In this document: positions 10,404-19,511 of the stretch, piece after piece
Layout of the letters: each line of letters opens with the position of its first letter
Numbering within the stretch: position 1 is the stretch's first letter
Assembly: GCF_003309065.1 (NCBI RefSeq)
Contig: NZ_POAF01000002.1
Location: forward strand, 62,001-126,000
DNA length: 64,000 nt
Direction: 5' to 3'
Source of the DNA: Glutamicibacter soli
GTDB taxonomy: Bacteria > Actinomycetota > Actinomycetes > Actinomycetales > Micrococcaceae
Translations under genes and position numbers: made by a program
The notes under the pieces: model-generated
What the model was told of the DNA's origin: nothing
Database searches by the model: none
Seen by the model: the letters and a program-made list of their open reading frames with translations, nothing else

Positions 10404-12191
10404 TTAGCTGCGGGCGGCGGAACGCGAAGTCGGCTCGTTGGAAGGGTTTTCGGCAGAGGGGTCCGTGGCCAGGTCGCGGCCCACCAGGTAGCCGAAGGTC
10501 AGTGCCGGGCCGAGGTTGATGCCGCCGGCCGGGTAGTGGCCGCCCATGACGCTGGCCTGGTCGTTGCCGACGGCGAACAGCCCCGGCAGGGCCTCGCCCT
10601 GCTCGTCAAGCACCCGGGCCTTGGCGTCCACATCCAGCCCGGCGAAAGTGGCGAAGCTGCCCGGAACCACCTTGACCGCGTAGAACGGGCCCTTCTGGAT
10701 CGGGCCGAGGGTCGGGTTGGGGGTGTTCTTGGCATCGCCGCCGTAGCGATTGAACGGGGTTTCGCCGCGGCCGAACTGAGGGTCGATGCCCTTGGCGGCG
10801 TTGGCGTTGAAGTCCTCGACGGTCTTTTCAAGCTGCGCCGGGTCGATGCCGCATTTGGCGGCGAGCTCCGCCAGGGTGTCGCCCTTGACCAGGTAGCCGC
10901 TGCGCAGGTACGGGGTCAGCGGCACCGGCAGCGGCTTGGCCATGCCCAGCGGGAAGCGGCGCACGTAGCGCGAATCGGCGATCTGCCAGGAGACCACCGG
11001 CTGGCCCTCCGGGGTGGCTTCCAGCATGCCGGTGACGTAGTCGTAGTAGCCGTTGGCCTCGTTGACGAAGCGCTTGCCGTTGGGCAGCACGCCGATGCTG
11101 CCGGGCTTGGCGCGGTCCATGATGTGCGGGAAGGTCCCGGTGCTTCCGTTGGGGTAGCGGATCAGCGAGACCGGGCACCAGGCCGCCGGGGAGGCGACGT
11201 CGGTGTTGAAGCGGGCGCCCACCGCCTGGGCCAGGCGCAGGCCGGCACCGTCGGCTTCCGGCGGGGTCAGCGTCCAGTGTTCCTTGCCCGTCGGGGTCTT
11301 GGGGAACAGTTCCCGGCGCAGCTGGGCGTTCTGCGGAAAGCCTCCGGTGGCCAGCACCACGCCGCGCGCTGCGGTGATGGTGTAGCCCGTGGCGCCGCTG
11401 CTGACCCTGACCCCGGTGATGCGACCGGTGGAATCGGTGAGCAGTTCGTCCGCGGACGTTGACACGCGGATGTCGACTCCCAGGTCGTCGGCGGACTTCA
11501 TCAGGCGCCCGGTCAGCGCGGTGCCGTTGACCAGCTGCATATTGCGGCGGTAGACGGCCATGGACAGCATATGGGTGCTCACGCGCTTGGCGGCGTGGAT
11601 GAGACCCGGGATGCTGCCGGTTGAGGCTGAGAGGAACTTGGAAAGGTCCGGGCCTGCCATGATGCCCATACCCAGGAAGCTGGTGGCGTAGAGCTGGTGG
11701 CGCATCTTGGCGCGCAGTTCGCGCGGGATCTTGCGGGCGTCGTAGGGCGCCGGGCCTACCGAGCGGTGGCCGGTGCCGGCGCCCGGGGTGTTGCCGTAGA
11801 TGTCCTTGATCTGCGCGCCGGGGGTGAACTGCAAGCTGGTGTGGTTGTGGAAGAAGTCCACCATCTGCGGGGCTCCTTCGAGGAAGGCGTCCACGCGGTC
11901 GGCGTTGTAGTACTCCCCCAGCCGGTGCTGCAGGTAGGTGCGGAATTCCTCCCGGTCCTCGTCCACGCCATCGGCTTTGGCCAGCGGGTTGCCCGGGGCC
12001 CAGGCCCAGCCGCCGGAGTAGGAGGTCGCCCCTCCGCAGACCTTGGCCTTTTCCACCACGATGACCTTCAGTCCGTGGTAGGCGGCGGCCACTGCCGCCG
12101 ATAGCCCGCCGGCGCCGGAGCCGACGACCACGACATCGGCGGCGGTGTCGGCGGTTGCGCTTCGTAGGGTTGCGGTGCTCATGGAAATCAT
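10404..12191 (-). CDS. FAD-dependent dehydrogenase, 3-ketosteroid-1-dehydrogenase-like (copy 2)
   Basis: 595 residues of the same superfamily as copy 1. GSGAGGL near residue 24, GGATSYSGG flavin stretch, and C-terminal GLFAVGNDQASVMGG with YPAGG. More like copy 3 than copy 1 by eye (shared DRAKPGSIG/IAV and ASVMG blocks). The first ATG is used; an ATG three codons later is possible. The C-terminal ~25 residues are Ser/Asn/Pro-rich and probably disordered. It probably oxidises a ring C-C bond; the electron acceptor is unknown. Confidence 0.83.
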   Translation of the reverse strand: MISMSTATLRSATADTAADVVVVGSGAGGLSAAVAAAYHGLKVIVVEKAKVCGGATSYSGGWAWAPGNPLAKADGVDEDREEFRTYLQHRLGEYYNADRVDAFLEGAPQMVDFFHNHTSLQFTPGAQIKDIYGNTPGAGTGHRSVGPAPYDARKIPRELRAKMRHQLYATSFLGMGIMAGPDLSKFLSASTGSIPGLIHAAKRVSTHMLSMAVYRRNMQLVNGTALTGRLMKSADDLGVDIRVSTSADELLTDSTGRITGVRVSSGATGYTITAARGVVLATGGFPQNAQLRRELFPKTPTGKEHWTLTPPEADGAGLRLAQAVGARFNTDVASPAAWCPVSLIRYPNGSTGTFPHIMDRAKPGSIGVLPNGKRFVNEANGYYDYVTGMLEATPEGQPVVSWQIADSRYVRRFPLGMAKPLPVPLTPYLRSGYLVKGDTLAELAAKCGIDPAQLEKTVEDFNANAAKGIDPQFGRGETPFNRYGGDAKNTPNPTLGPIQKGPFYAVKVVPGSFATFAGLDVDAKARVLDEQGEALPGLFAVGNDQASVMGGHYPAGGINLGPALTFGYLVGRDLATDPSAENPSNEPTSRSAARS

Positions 12192-12251
12192 CCGTTTCTT
12201 GGGTGTTCGTGCTTGGCGGTTCGTGTTTGGCGGTTCGGTGGGTGCCGCGGC

Positions 12252-13082
12252 TTAGACCGCGGCGGTGCGCAGGGTGCGGGCCCGCGCCAGGACCTGTTCC
12301 GCCCCGGCCTTGAGTTCTTCGGCCCAGCGGCGGGCGCCGATCCGGGCGACGGTCGAGTCGGAGGGGGTTTCAACACTCAGCGGCGTTCCGGCCGGCAGGG
12401 CGGCCACGAACTCTGCCAGCTGCACGGCCCCCTGTCCGGGAACCATGCGTTCGCTGCGCGATTCGAGCACCAGCCCTTCGCGGGTGTCCGGGCGCTGGGC
12501 CGGCGCGTCGCACAGCTGCAGCATGGCCACGTGCCGGGCCTGGGCCGCGAGCTGGGCGGGGCTGGCCTGGATGCGGCTCAGGTGCAGGGTGTCGGCGACG
12601 ATCCGGCATCCGCTGGCCTGAGCCAGCTCGCCGGCCAGTTCAAGGGTGTTCACGCTCTGGTAGGAGATGACTTCCAAGGTCGGCACGATGCCGAAGCCCT
12701 GGGCGTCCTCGGTCATCAGTCCCAGGTTCTCGGTGAGCCGCTGCAGGTTGCCGTCCGAGGCGGCGACGGTCAGCGTCCTAGCCTCCAGCGCCTGCCCGGC
12801 GTCGAGCATCTGCAGCCATGCCTCGCGCTGGTTGGCGCCGTCCAGCAGGATGAATTCGATGTCGTGCACCCGTACGCCGGTGTCCTTGACCGCTTTGAGG
12901 GTTTTGGCCAGCAGCGGCGAGCCGGGCTGCAAGTTGTAGGGTTTTTCCTCCTCGGTCACCTGGCGTACGCGGGCCCCGACGAAGTCGAAGCCGGTGTCGG
13001 CGGCCAGGTAGACAAGTGCTGCCGGGGAGCTGCCCAGCAGCGAAAGCTGGGCCAGTCCGAGTTCCTGGGTGGTGGTGTTCAT
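12252..13082 (-). CDS. Sugar phosphate isomerase/epimerase-like TIM barrel
   Basis: 276 residues of the xylose-isomerase-like (AP endonuclease 2) TIM-barrel family. Metal-ligand candidates occur in order: Glu in LEVISYQS, Asp and His in VADTLHLSR, Gln in LQLCDA and Glu in VETPSD. The family includes 3-dehydroshikimate dehydratases, inosose dehydratases and epimerases. With a shikimate-type dehydrogenase and transporter downstream and upstream, a dehydroshikimate dehydratase or ring-epimerase role is attractive but unproven. Gaps to both neighbours are short. Confidence 0.75.
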   Translation of the reverse strand: MNTTTQELGLAQLSLLGSSPAALVYLAADTGFDFVGARVRQVTEEEKPYNLQPGSPLLAKTLKAVKDTGVRVHDIEFILLDGANQREAWLQMLDAGQALEARTLTVAASDGNLQRLTENLGLMTEDAQGFGIVPTLEVISYQSVNTLELAGELAQASGCRIVADTLHLSRIQASPAQLAAQARHVAMLQLCDAPAQRPDTREGLVLESRSERMVPGQGAVQLAEFVAALPAGTPLSVETPSDSTVARIGARRWAEELKAGAEQVLARARTLRTAAV

Positions 13083-13108
13083 GTTGGCTCCTTGGTGGTC
13101 GAAAGATT

Positions 13109-14272
13109 CTAGGCGCGGGCGGTGGTGTAGAGCCGGTCGGCGACGGACGGCGGGACGATGGTGCGCTGGTTGGAAGCCGGAGCGAAGTCGACCGGGCGTC
13201 CGGTCCGGGCGGATTCGTAGACTGCAAGCAAGATGCGCAGGGACTTCAGCGCTTCGCGGCCGGTGACCGCAGGTTCCAGGTCCTCGCGGACCGCGGCCAC
13301 GAACTGGGTGATCTGCGCCCGGTGGTGGTCCTTCAGCGCCCCGTTGATCCGGGACAGCTCGACGTTCGCGTCAACGCCAGCCGGGTGCACCGGCCGCGCG
13401 GCGATCTTGTGCTCGGATGCCTGCAGGGTCAGCCGGCCGTCGCTGCCTTCGGGGAATTCGCTCAGTTCAGCGCTGGCCCCGTTGGAGCCGGTGATGCGGA
13501 TCTGCACGCCCAGCGCGGGGTCGGCGCTGGTGCTGGCGAGCACCGTGGCCATGGCTCCGCTGGTGAAGGTGATCAGCGCGGTGGCCGAGTCCTCCACCTC
13601 GATGTGCTCGCCGTGCTTGTAGGTGTTAACTTCGCCCTGAACGCGGGCCACATCGCCGAGGTACCACTGCAGCAGGTCCAGGTAGTGGATCGCCTGCGTC
13701 ATCAGCACCCCGCCGCCGTCCGCAGCCCAGGTGCCGCGCCAGCCGGCGGCCGAATAGTATTCGTGCTCGCGGTGCAGCAGCACCGAGACCTGGCCGAGCA
13801 CCGGGGTGCCCAGTGCGCCCGAATCGATCTGCGCCCGCAGTTCGGCGGCCGCCGGCCAGAAGCGGCGCTGGAACAGCACCCCGAGCTTCACTCCGGCCTC
13901 GGCGCAGGCCTGCACCATTTGCTCGGCCGCCGGCACGTCCACCGCGATGGGTTTCTCGCACAACACATGCACCCCGGCCGCCGCGGCGGCCAGCACCACC
14001 TGCTGGTGGGTGGGGTGCGGGGTGCACACCGAGACGATGTCCAGACCCAGTTCCAGCAATCGCTCTACCGAATCGACGGCGTGCTCCACCGAGTATTCGG
14101 CGGCCATCGCTGCGGCCCGGGCCCCGTCCACGTCGCAGAGCGCGGCCACGGTGACCGAGTCCAGGGCTTGGAACGCTTCGAGGTGGTTGGCGCTGATGTT
14201 GCCGCAGCCCACGATGCCCACCCGCAGGGCGCGGGGTGCGTCGGTGGTGGCGGTGCGTGGCGGTGTTGGCAT
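13109..14272 (-). CDS. Gfo/Idh/MocA family oxidoreductase
   Basis: 387 residues. N-terminal Rossmann domain with VGIVGCGNISANH, catalytic-region CEKPIA near residue 105, and a C-terminal alpha/beta domain with the family's TQAIHYLDLLQW. These enzymes oxidise sugars, inositols or their derivatives with NAD(P). The EKP motif keeps its Lys. In this operon it is a third type of alcohol dehydrogenase, beside MDR and SDR enzymes, consistent with a polyhydroxylated ring as substrate. Confidence 0.87.
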   Translation of the reverse strand: MPTPPRTATTDAPRALRVGIVGCGNISANHLEAFQALDSVTVAALCDVDGARAAAMAAEYSVEHAVDSVERLLELGLDIVSVCTPHPTHQQVVLAAAAAGVHVLCEKPIAVDVPAAEQMVQACAEAGVKLGVLFQRRFWPAAAELRAQIDSGALGTPVLGQVSVLLHREHEYYSAAGWRGTWAADGGGVLMTQAIHYLDLLQWYLGDVARVQGEVNTYKHGEHIEVEDSATALITFTSGAMATVLASTSADPALGVQIRITGSNGASAELSEFPEGSDGRLTLQASEHKIAARPVHPAGVDANVELSRINGALKDHHRAQITQFVAAVREDLEPAVTGREALKSLRILLAVYESARTGRPVDFAPASNQRTIVPPSVADRLYTTARA

Positions 14273-14338
14273 GTTGTGGGTCCTTGGATTCGATGTGCTT
14301 CGATAGCTGTGCGCCCGGGCCAGGCCGGGCCGTGGCGG

Positions 14339-15205
14339 TTAAACGGCGGCGAGCAGGTGCTCCAGCGAGCTGCGCATGCGCCGGCGGTCCGGGGCGGTGC
14401 AGACCAGCAGGGCGAAGGTGTCCGCCGCCTGCTCGACGAGCATCTCGGTGCCTTTCACGGTGGTGCAGCCGTGCGCCGCGGCGTCACGCAGCAGCTCGGT
14501 GTCCACCGGGCGGTAGACCACGTCAGCCACCCACTGGTCTGCTGCCAGCCAGGAGGTGTCGAAGGGCGTGCCGCCGATGCCTTCCATGCCCAGCGGGGTC
14601 GCGTTGACCACGCCCTGCGAGGCGGCGATCCAGCCGCGGGCCTGTTCCGGGGTGCCGGTGGATACCTGCTGCCCAGCGCCCAGGGAGGCGGTGAGCAGGT
14701 CCTTGAGCTGGGCCAGGCGCCCGGCGTCGGTGTCGATGATCCGCAGGTCCGCCACGCCGAAGTCCAGCAGCGCCGCGCCCACCGCGGAGCCGGCGCCGCC
14801 TGCCCCGAAGAGGGTGACGGTGGCGCGCTTCGCGTCGCGGGCCAAGCCCCGGCGCAGCCCGGCCAGGAAGCCGGTGCGGTCGGTGTTGTGCCCGATCAGC
14901 CGTCCGTCCTGGAGCACCACGGTGTTCACCGCGCCGATGGCGGCGGCGTCCGGGGCGATCTCGTCCAAATGCGGCATGATGGCCTGCTTGTGCGGGTGGG
15001 TGACGTTGAACCCGGTGAAGCCCTGCGCCAGCGACTCGCGCAGCACCTGTCCCAGGTCGACGTCCGTCCGCCCCTCCAGGTCGATGCGCTCGTAGCTGTA
15101 GTCGGGCAGGCCCAGCGCGTGGGCCTCGGCCTGGTGCAGGGCCGGGGAGAGCGAGCCGCCCAGGTCGTTGCCGATCAGGCCGATGCGGTGTGCGGTGCGG
15201 CGCAT
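14339..15205 (-). CDS. Shikimate/quinate dehydrogenase, catabolic type
   Basis: 288 residues of the AroE/YdiB/QsuD family. Substrate site SLSPALHQ near residue 18, FNVTHPHK with the catalytic Lys, NTDRTGF and the Rossmann loop GAGGAGSA. After the second Rossmann strand the sequence is IIDTDAGR rather than the NRT-type NADP clamp of biosynthetic AroE. The Asp suggests NAD use, as in the catabolic QsuD enzymes. It follows an MHS transporter by 1 nt. Probably oxidises shikimate or quinate to the 3-dehydro compound. A biosynthetic aroE would be expected elsewhere in the genome. Confidence 0.82.
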   Translation of the reverse strand: MRRTAHRIGLIGNDLGGSLSPALHQAEAHALGLPDYSYERIDLEGRTDVDLGQVLRESLAQGFTGFNVTHPHKQAIMPHLDEIAPDAAAIGAVNTVVLQDGRLIGHNTDRTGFLAGLRRGLARDAKRATVTLFGAGGAGSAVGAALLDFGVADLRIIDTDAGRLAQLKDLLTASLGAGQQVSTGTPEQARGWIAASQGVVNATPLGMEGIGGTPFDTSWLAADQWVADVVYRPVDTELLRDAAAHGCTTVKGTEMLVEQAADTFALLVCTAPDRRRMRSSLEHLLAAV

Positions 15206-15206
15206 G

Positions 15207-16568
15207 CTACTTCTTCTCCTGCATCTCGCGCAGCGCCTGGACCTGCAGCTTGGTCAGCCCCAGTTCGGCGGTCGGGGTGCGGTAGGTCTCCGGGCCGGTG
15301 GCGAAGGCGATGGCGGACAGGGTGGCGAAGCCCATGCACATCCAGGCGACCGGCATCCAGTTGGCGGTGTCGCCGGAGGTCATCAGGGTGCCGATGGCCG
15401 GGGTGAAGCCGGAGACAAGCAGGCCCAGCATCAGGCCGATGGCCATGCCCGAGTAGCGCACGCTGGCCGGGAACTGCTCCGGGAAGCCTGCCATGTAGGT
15501 CGAGTTCGGGGCCGCATAGAAGACACCGATCAGGATGATTGCTGAGACGAAGATGACCGCGACATTGCCGGTGCTGATGGCATTGAAGAACATGAAGACC
15601 ATGGCTCCGGCGCCCAGGGCGCCGCCGATGAATACCGGCTTGCGGCCGATCTTGTCGGCCAGCATCCCATAGATCGGCTGGGTGAAGACCGCGGCCAGGT
15701 TTGCCGCGGCGATGGCCGCGAGCATGGTGGTGCGTTCGATGCCGTTGTGCTCCACCGCATAGGCCAGGGCGAAGACGTTCACGATGGTGTTGATCATGGC
15801 AAAGGTGGAGGAGAGCATCACGCGCACCACCGAGGTCCAGTGGCGGGCGAAGAGCTCCAGGATCGGGACCTTGACGACCTCGTTGTTTTCCTTGGCTTCG
15901 GTGAAGGCCTCAGGCTCGTCCAGATGGCGGCGGATGAAGAAGGCCAGGACGGTCAGCACCACGCTGGCCAGGAACGGGATGCGCCAGCCCCAGCTGAGCA
16001 TCTGCTCGTCGGGCATGCTGGCGATCGGGATGAAGACCACGGTGGCCAGCACGATGCCGAACATCACGCCGCTCATGGTGAAGGAGGCGAAGAAGGAGCG
16101 GCGGCGTTCCGGGGCGTGTTCCATGGACAGCGAAGCGGCGCCCGGCGATTCGCCGCCGGCGGACAGACCCTGGAACAGGCGCAAGACCACCAGCAGGATC
16201 GGTGCGAAGATGCCGATCTGCTCATAGGTCGGCAGCAGGCCGATCGCCAAGGTCGAAATGCCCATCAGCAGCAGGCAGGCCATGAGGGTGTTGCGGCGTC
16301 CGAAACGGTCTCCCAGGTGCCCCCAGAGCACCGCGCCCAGCGGGCGGGCCACGTAGGCCACGCCCAGGGTGGAGATCGACAGGAGCACCGAGTTGGCACC
16401 GCCTTCAGGGAAGAAGACGTGGGAGAAAACCAGGGCGGCGGCGGAGCCGTAGATGAAGAAGTCGTAGTATTCCAGGGCGCTGCCGAGGAAGCCGGACACG
16501 GCCGCGCGGCGGGCCTGTGGACGGGCGGGAGCCTGGAGGGCATCCGGGGAAGAAGTTGCAGATCGCAT
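15207..16568 (-). CDS. MHS-family MFS transporter (shikimate/alpha-ketoglutarate permease type)
   Basis: 453 residues with twelve predicted membrane helices. MHS signatures are DRFGRR after helix 2 ([18 protein letters not shown]) and a long loop with [10 protein letters not shown] after helix 6. MHS members are proton symporters for shikimate, quinate, citrate, ketoglutarate or betaine. An AAAGGA site lies 7 nt before the ATG. Position directly before the shikimate-type dehydrogenase favours uptake of a shikimate-like acid. It is the first gene of the long operon after the LysR gene, with AT-rich DNA between them. Confidence 0.85.
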   Translation of the reverse strand: MRSATSSPDALQAPARPQARRAAVSGFLGSALEYYDFFIYGSAAALVFSHVFFPEGGANSVLLSISTLGVAYVARPLGAVLWGHLGDRFGRRNTLMACLLLMGISTLAIGLLPTYEQIGIFAPILLVVLRLFQGLSAGGESPGAASLSMEHAPERRRSFFASFTMSGVMFGIVLATVVFIPIASMPDEQMLSWGWRIPFLASVVLTVLAFFIRRHLDEPEAFTEAKENNEVVKVPILELFARHWTSVVRVMLSSTFAMINTIVNVFALAYAVEHNGIERTTMLAAIAAANLAAVFTQPIYGMLADKIGRKPVFIGGALGAGAMVFMFFNAISTGNVAVIFVSAIILIGVFYAAPNSTYMAGFPEQFPASVRYSGMAIGLMLGLLVSGFTPAIGTLMTSGDTANWMPVAWMCMGFATLSAIAFATGPETYRTPTAELGLTKLQVQALREMQEKK

Positions 16569-16622
16569 GATGAGTCCTTTCTCCTCTTCGAGAGGAACAT
16601 CATCTAGTGTGACCCGCCTAAC

Positions 16623-16678
16623 TTATTATGTCCACGACCTAATTGCACATTAGCTATGTGTATTAACTACATAATTCT
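16623..16678. promoter_or_regulatory. Candidate operator: inverted ATTATGT ... ACATAAT upstream of the MHS-led operon
   Basis: ATTATGT at 16625-16631 and its inverse ACATAAT at 16669-16675 bracket the AT-rich gap between the LysR gene and the MHS transporter gene. The same heptamer occurs twice more upstream of flavoprotein copy 3 (19392-19398 and 19440-19446). This sharing suggests a common regulator, most simply the LysR protein encoded between them. Inference. Confidence 0.4.
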
Positions 16679-17569
16679 CGTGGGCGACGGAAGCACTTCT
16701 TCGCTCAATTCGAGGAATGCGTCGCGGGCCAGCGAGCCGGGGCGCACCGACCAGGCCAGGCCGTGGTTCATGTAGTACTGCTTGCCGTGCAGCGGGACGA
16801 AGACGGCGCCCGGAGGCACCACATGGGCGATGCCCTCGGGCATGAACGCGACACCGACCCCTGCCGCCACGAGCATCATGGTCATGTAGGGGTCGGTGAT
16901 TTCCTGCGACACCGTCGGATAGAACCCAGCGTCGGTGCAGGCGTAAATGGTCGACTGGTAGAGCGCGGACCCCGCGGAGATCGGCGGGGTGATGAATGAG
17001 TCGTCGGCGAAGGCGGCGAGCTCGACACCCTCCCGGTCGGCCAGCGGGTGCTCCTGCGGCAGCACCATGCCGAAGGCTTCCTGGGCCAGCAGGCGCGAGT
17101 TGATGCGTGCGGAATCCACCGGCAGGCCGACGAACGCCAGGTCCAGGGAGCCCGCCTCCAGCTGGTGCACCGCGTCATGGGTCATCACGCGGCCCACCAG
17201 CGTCAGCTCGATGTCGGGGTGGGTGCTGCGCAGCGCGCGGGTCATGGGCGGCAGGGCCAGCTGGTTGAGCACGCCGGTGAAGCCCAGCGAGAGTTTTCCG
17301 TAGACCTTCCCCTGCGGCACCTTCACGGCCTGGGCGGCGATGGTCAGCTCCTCCATAACCTGCCGCGCGTGCGGCAGCAGCGCATGGCCGGCGGCGGTCA
17401 GCTCCACCGAGCGGGTGCTGCGCACGAACAGCTCGGTGCCCAGCGAGCGCTCCAGCTTGCGGATGGTCTGGCTCAGCGGCGACTGCGCCATGCGCAACCG
17501 CAAGGCCGCATTGCCGAAGTGCAGCTCCTCCGCCACCGCGATGAATGCCTCAAGCCACCTGATTTCCAT
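16667..17569 (-). CDS. LysR-family transcriptional regulator
   Basis: 300 residues. N-terminal winged helix (MEIRWLEAFIAVAEELHFGNAA, with LAQSPLSQ-type recognition helix) is followed by a periplasmic-binding-like effector domain from about residue 90. LysR proteins of this branch (CbnR/BenM-like) respond to aromatic or related acids. It lies between flavoprotein copy 3 and the MHS-led operon, all on the minus strand, 16 nt downstream of the flavoprotein gene. Likely controls both units; ATTATGT motifs in both promoter regions are candidate sites. Confidence 0.88.
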   Translation of the reverse strand: MEIRWLEAFIAVAEELHFGNAALRLRMAQSPLSQTIRKLERSLGTELFVRSTRSVELTAAGHALLPHARQVMEELTIAAQAVKVPQGKVYGKLSLGFTGVLNQLALPPMTRALRSTHPDIELTLVGRVMTHDAVHQLEAGSLDLAFVGLPVDSARINSRLLAQEAFGMVLPQEHPLADREGVELAAFADDSFITPPISAGSALYQSTIYACTDAGFYPTVSQEITDPYMTMMLVAAGVGVAFMPEGIAHVVPPGAVFVPLHGKQYYMNHGLAWSVRPGSLARDAFLELSEEVLPSPTRIM

Positions 17570-17585
17570 GCCTACCCGCTTTTCC

Positions 17586-19343
17586 CTAGTCGGTCGTCAA
17601 CTCCTCCAGCGTACCGGGGCGCGGCAGGCTCCCGGTGGCGTGACGGGCTGCGGCCCAACCGAAGGCCAGGCCGGAGCCGACCTGCACGCCGGCTCCCGGG
17701 TATTCCGAGCCCATCACGGAGGCGGCGTCGTTTCCCACCGCGTACAGGCCAGCGATGGCCTCGCCACGCTCGTCCAGCGCCTGGGCCTGCGGGTTGGTGA
17801 GCACCCCGAAGGCGGTGGCCAACGGGGTAGGCACCAAAGCCATGGCGTAGAACGGCGCACGGGCCACCGGCCCGACGTTCGGGTTGGGCCCATGCTCGGG
17901 GTCTCCGGCCACTTGGCCGAAGAGCAGGTCGCCCTTCCCGAAGTCCTCGTCCTTGCCGGTTTCGGCGAAGCCGTTGTAGCGCCGCACGGTGGCTTCGAGG
18001 CCCGCGGGGTCCACCCCGATCTGCGCGGCCAGGCCGGCCAGCGTCTCGGATTCGTAGAGGTAGCCATCCTTCACGTAGCGTTGCAGCGCGGCCCGCGGCA
18101 GGTGCGGCATGGTGATCATGCCCAGCCCGTACTTGGCCAGCGTGCGCGAGTCGACGATCAGCCAAGCCGGGATGGCACGGCCGTCGGTGGCGTACATCGC
18201 GCGCACGAAGCGGTGGTAGGAGCAGGACTCGTCGACGAAACGCTTGCCGTCACTGCCCACCGCGATCACACCGGGCTTGGCGCGGTCCCAGATATGCGGG
18301 AACACGACCTGGGAACCGTCGGCGCGGCGCCCGATGGAGCTGGGGAACCACAGCGCGTTTTCGCCGTTGTCCTGCCCCAGCGCCGCACCGACCCCGGCGG
18401 CCAGCGCCAAGGTGTCGCCGGTGGCTCCTTCGCCGGCGCGGGAGAACTGCGGGGTGGGCTTGGGCATGTACTGCTCGCGCAGCGCCGGGCTCTGCGAGAA
18501 GCCGCCGCCGGCCAGCACCACGCCCCGGCGGGCGCGGATCTTCAGGGTTTTGCCCTCGTGGACCACCACGAGCCCCTCGATGCGTTCGCTGCCGCGGATC
18601 AGCTCCGTGGTGTGGGCGCTGAAGCGGAAGTCCACTCCGCGCTGGAGCGACTGGTGGTAGATGGAGGCAACCAAGCCATTGCCCATCACCAGCCGGGTAC
18701 CGCGCGGGCGGGTGACCCGGTCGCGCGCCCACTGCAGCCCCAGCTTGCCGGCCAGGCCCACGGCCTTCGCGCGCTCGGCGGCGCTGCCGGTGAACAGCTT
18801 CAGCAGCGCGGCAACGTCCGGGCGGCGCAGCATCAGGGTGCCGCCCATCAGCGCGAATTCGGGGACAGGGCGGCGGATGCGGCGGAATTCGGTGGCCGAG
18901 AGCTTGCGTCCATCGAAGGGCTCGGGTTCCAGAGCGCGGCCGGTCTTCCCTGTTTCGGGAAGCTCGGAGTGGTAGTCAACAACGGCCGGCGAATGCAGGA
19001 AGCGCACACCCAGTTCTTCGAGTTCATCAAGCATCTTGGGCGCGGCGTCGAGGTATCCTAGCCGGGCCTCGCGCGGCGCCTTGTCCCCCACCACCAGGTC
19101 CAGGTAGCGCACGGCTTTCTCGTAGTCGTCCAGGATTCCCTGCTCGCGCTGGAACTTGTTGTCCGGCACCCAGCAGGTGCCGGCGGAGTAGGCGGTCGTG
19201 CCGCCGAGGTACTCGGTCTTTTCCAGCGTCAGCACCTTGGCGCCATGCGCCGCGGCGGTCAGCGTGGCGGCAAGGCCGCCGGCCCCAGTCCCCAGAACCA
19301 CCACATCGTATTCGAGGTCCCATTCACTTTTCTGGCGCGCCAT
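17586..19343 (-). CDS. FAD-dependent dehydrogenase, 3-ketosteroid-1-dehydrogenase-like (copy 3)
   Basis: 585 residues. GTGAGGL dinucleotide motif near residue 18, GGTTAYSAG flavin stretch, [10 protein letters not shown] mid-domain block and C-terminal [14 protein letters not shown] with YPGAG. Good ribosome binding site (GAGGAGC). First gene of the minus-strand series; its promoter region carries two ATTATGT motifs and a TTTTGAT/ATCAAAA inverted repeat. With copies 1 and 2 it could perform successive desaturations that aromatise a six-membered ring. Electron acceptor and substrate are unknown. Confidence 0.84.
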   Translation of the reverse strand: MARQKSEWDLEYDVVVLGTGAGGLAATLTAAAHGAKVLTLEKTEYLGGTTAYSAGTCWVPDNKFQREQGILDDYEKAVRYLDLVVGDKAPREARLGYLDAAPKMLDELEELGVRFLHSPAVVDYHSELPETGKTGRALEPEPFDGRKLSATEFRRIRRPVPEFALMGGTLMLRRPDVAALLKLFTGSAAERAKAVGLAGKLGLQWARDRVTRPRGTRLVMGNGLVASIYHQSLQRGVDFRFSAHTTELIRGSERIEGLVVVHEGKTLKIRARRGVVLAGGGFSQSPALREQYMPKPTPQFSRAGEGATGDTLALAAGVGAALGQDNGENALWFPSSIGRRADGSQVVFPHIWDRAKPGVIAVGSDGKRFVDESCSYHRFVRAMYATDGRAIPAWLIVDSRTLAKYGLGMITMPHLPRAALQRYVKDGYLYESETLAGLAAQIGVDPAGLEATVRRYNGFAETGKDEDFGKGDLLFGQVAGDPEHGPNPNVGPVARAPFYAMALVPTPLATAFGVLTNPQAQALDERGEAIAGLYAVGNDAASVMGSEYPGAGVQVGSGLAFGWAAARHATGSLPRPGTLEELTTD

Positions 19344-19388
19344 CGCTTGCTCCTCAGTACTCGTCGCATGACATCAGTTGGTCTGGTG

Positions 19389-19456
19389 TTCATTATGTGA
19401 CGCAGAACAATGTACTGTCCACGATGTTTTTGATCATTTATTATGTATCAAAACTA
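19389..19456 (-). promoter_or_regulatory. Candidate promoter/operator region of flavoprotein copy 3
   Basis: AT-rich stretch in otherwise GC-rich DNA, with ATTATGT at 19392-19398 and 19440-19446, and a 7-bp inverted repeat TTTTGAT (19428-19434)/ATCAAAA (19447-19453) around the second copy. It lies 50-110 nt upstream of the start codon. The heptamers match those before the MHS transporter gene. Confidence 0.45.
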
Positions 19457-19480
19457 CTCAATTTGGCGTGGCGGGTTCGT

Positions 19481-19505
19481 GGCCGCGGGTTAGGGACCCG
19501 CGGCC
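19481..19505 (-). terminator. Terminator hairpin after the RNA-repair operon
   Basis: A 10-bp perfect GC-rich stem (19481-19490 with 19496-19505) and a 5-nt loop, just beyond the Pnkp stop codon on the minus strand. It has no long T-run, so termination is likely but not certain. Confidence 0.55.
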
Positions 19506-19511
19506 GGCGGC

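Noticed and set aside
13016-15406. A 796-residue plus-strand frame across three minus-strand genes
   Set aside because: Its translation is low-complexity and spans the Gfo/Idh, AroE-type and other minus-strand genes, all of which have clear motifs. It is an antisense shadow.
17340-19061. A 573-residue plus-strand frame opposite flavoprotein copy 3
   Set aside because: Antisense shadow; no motifs or start signals.
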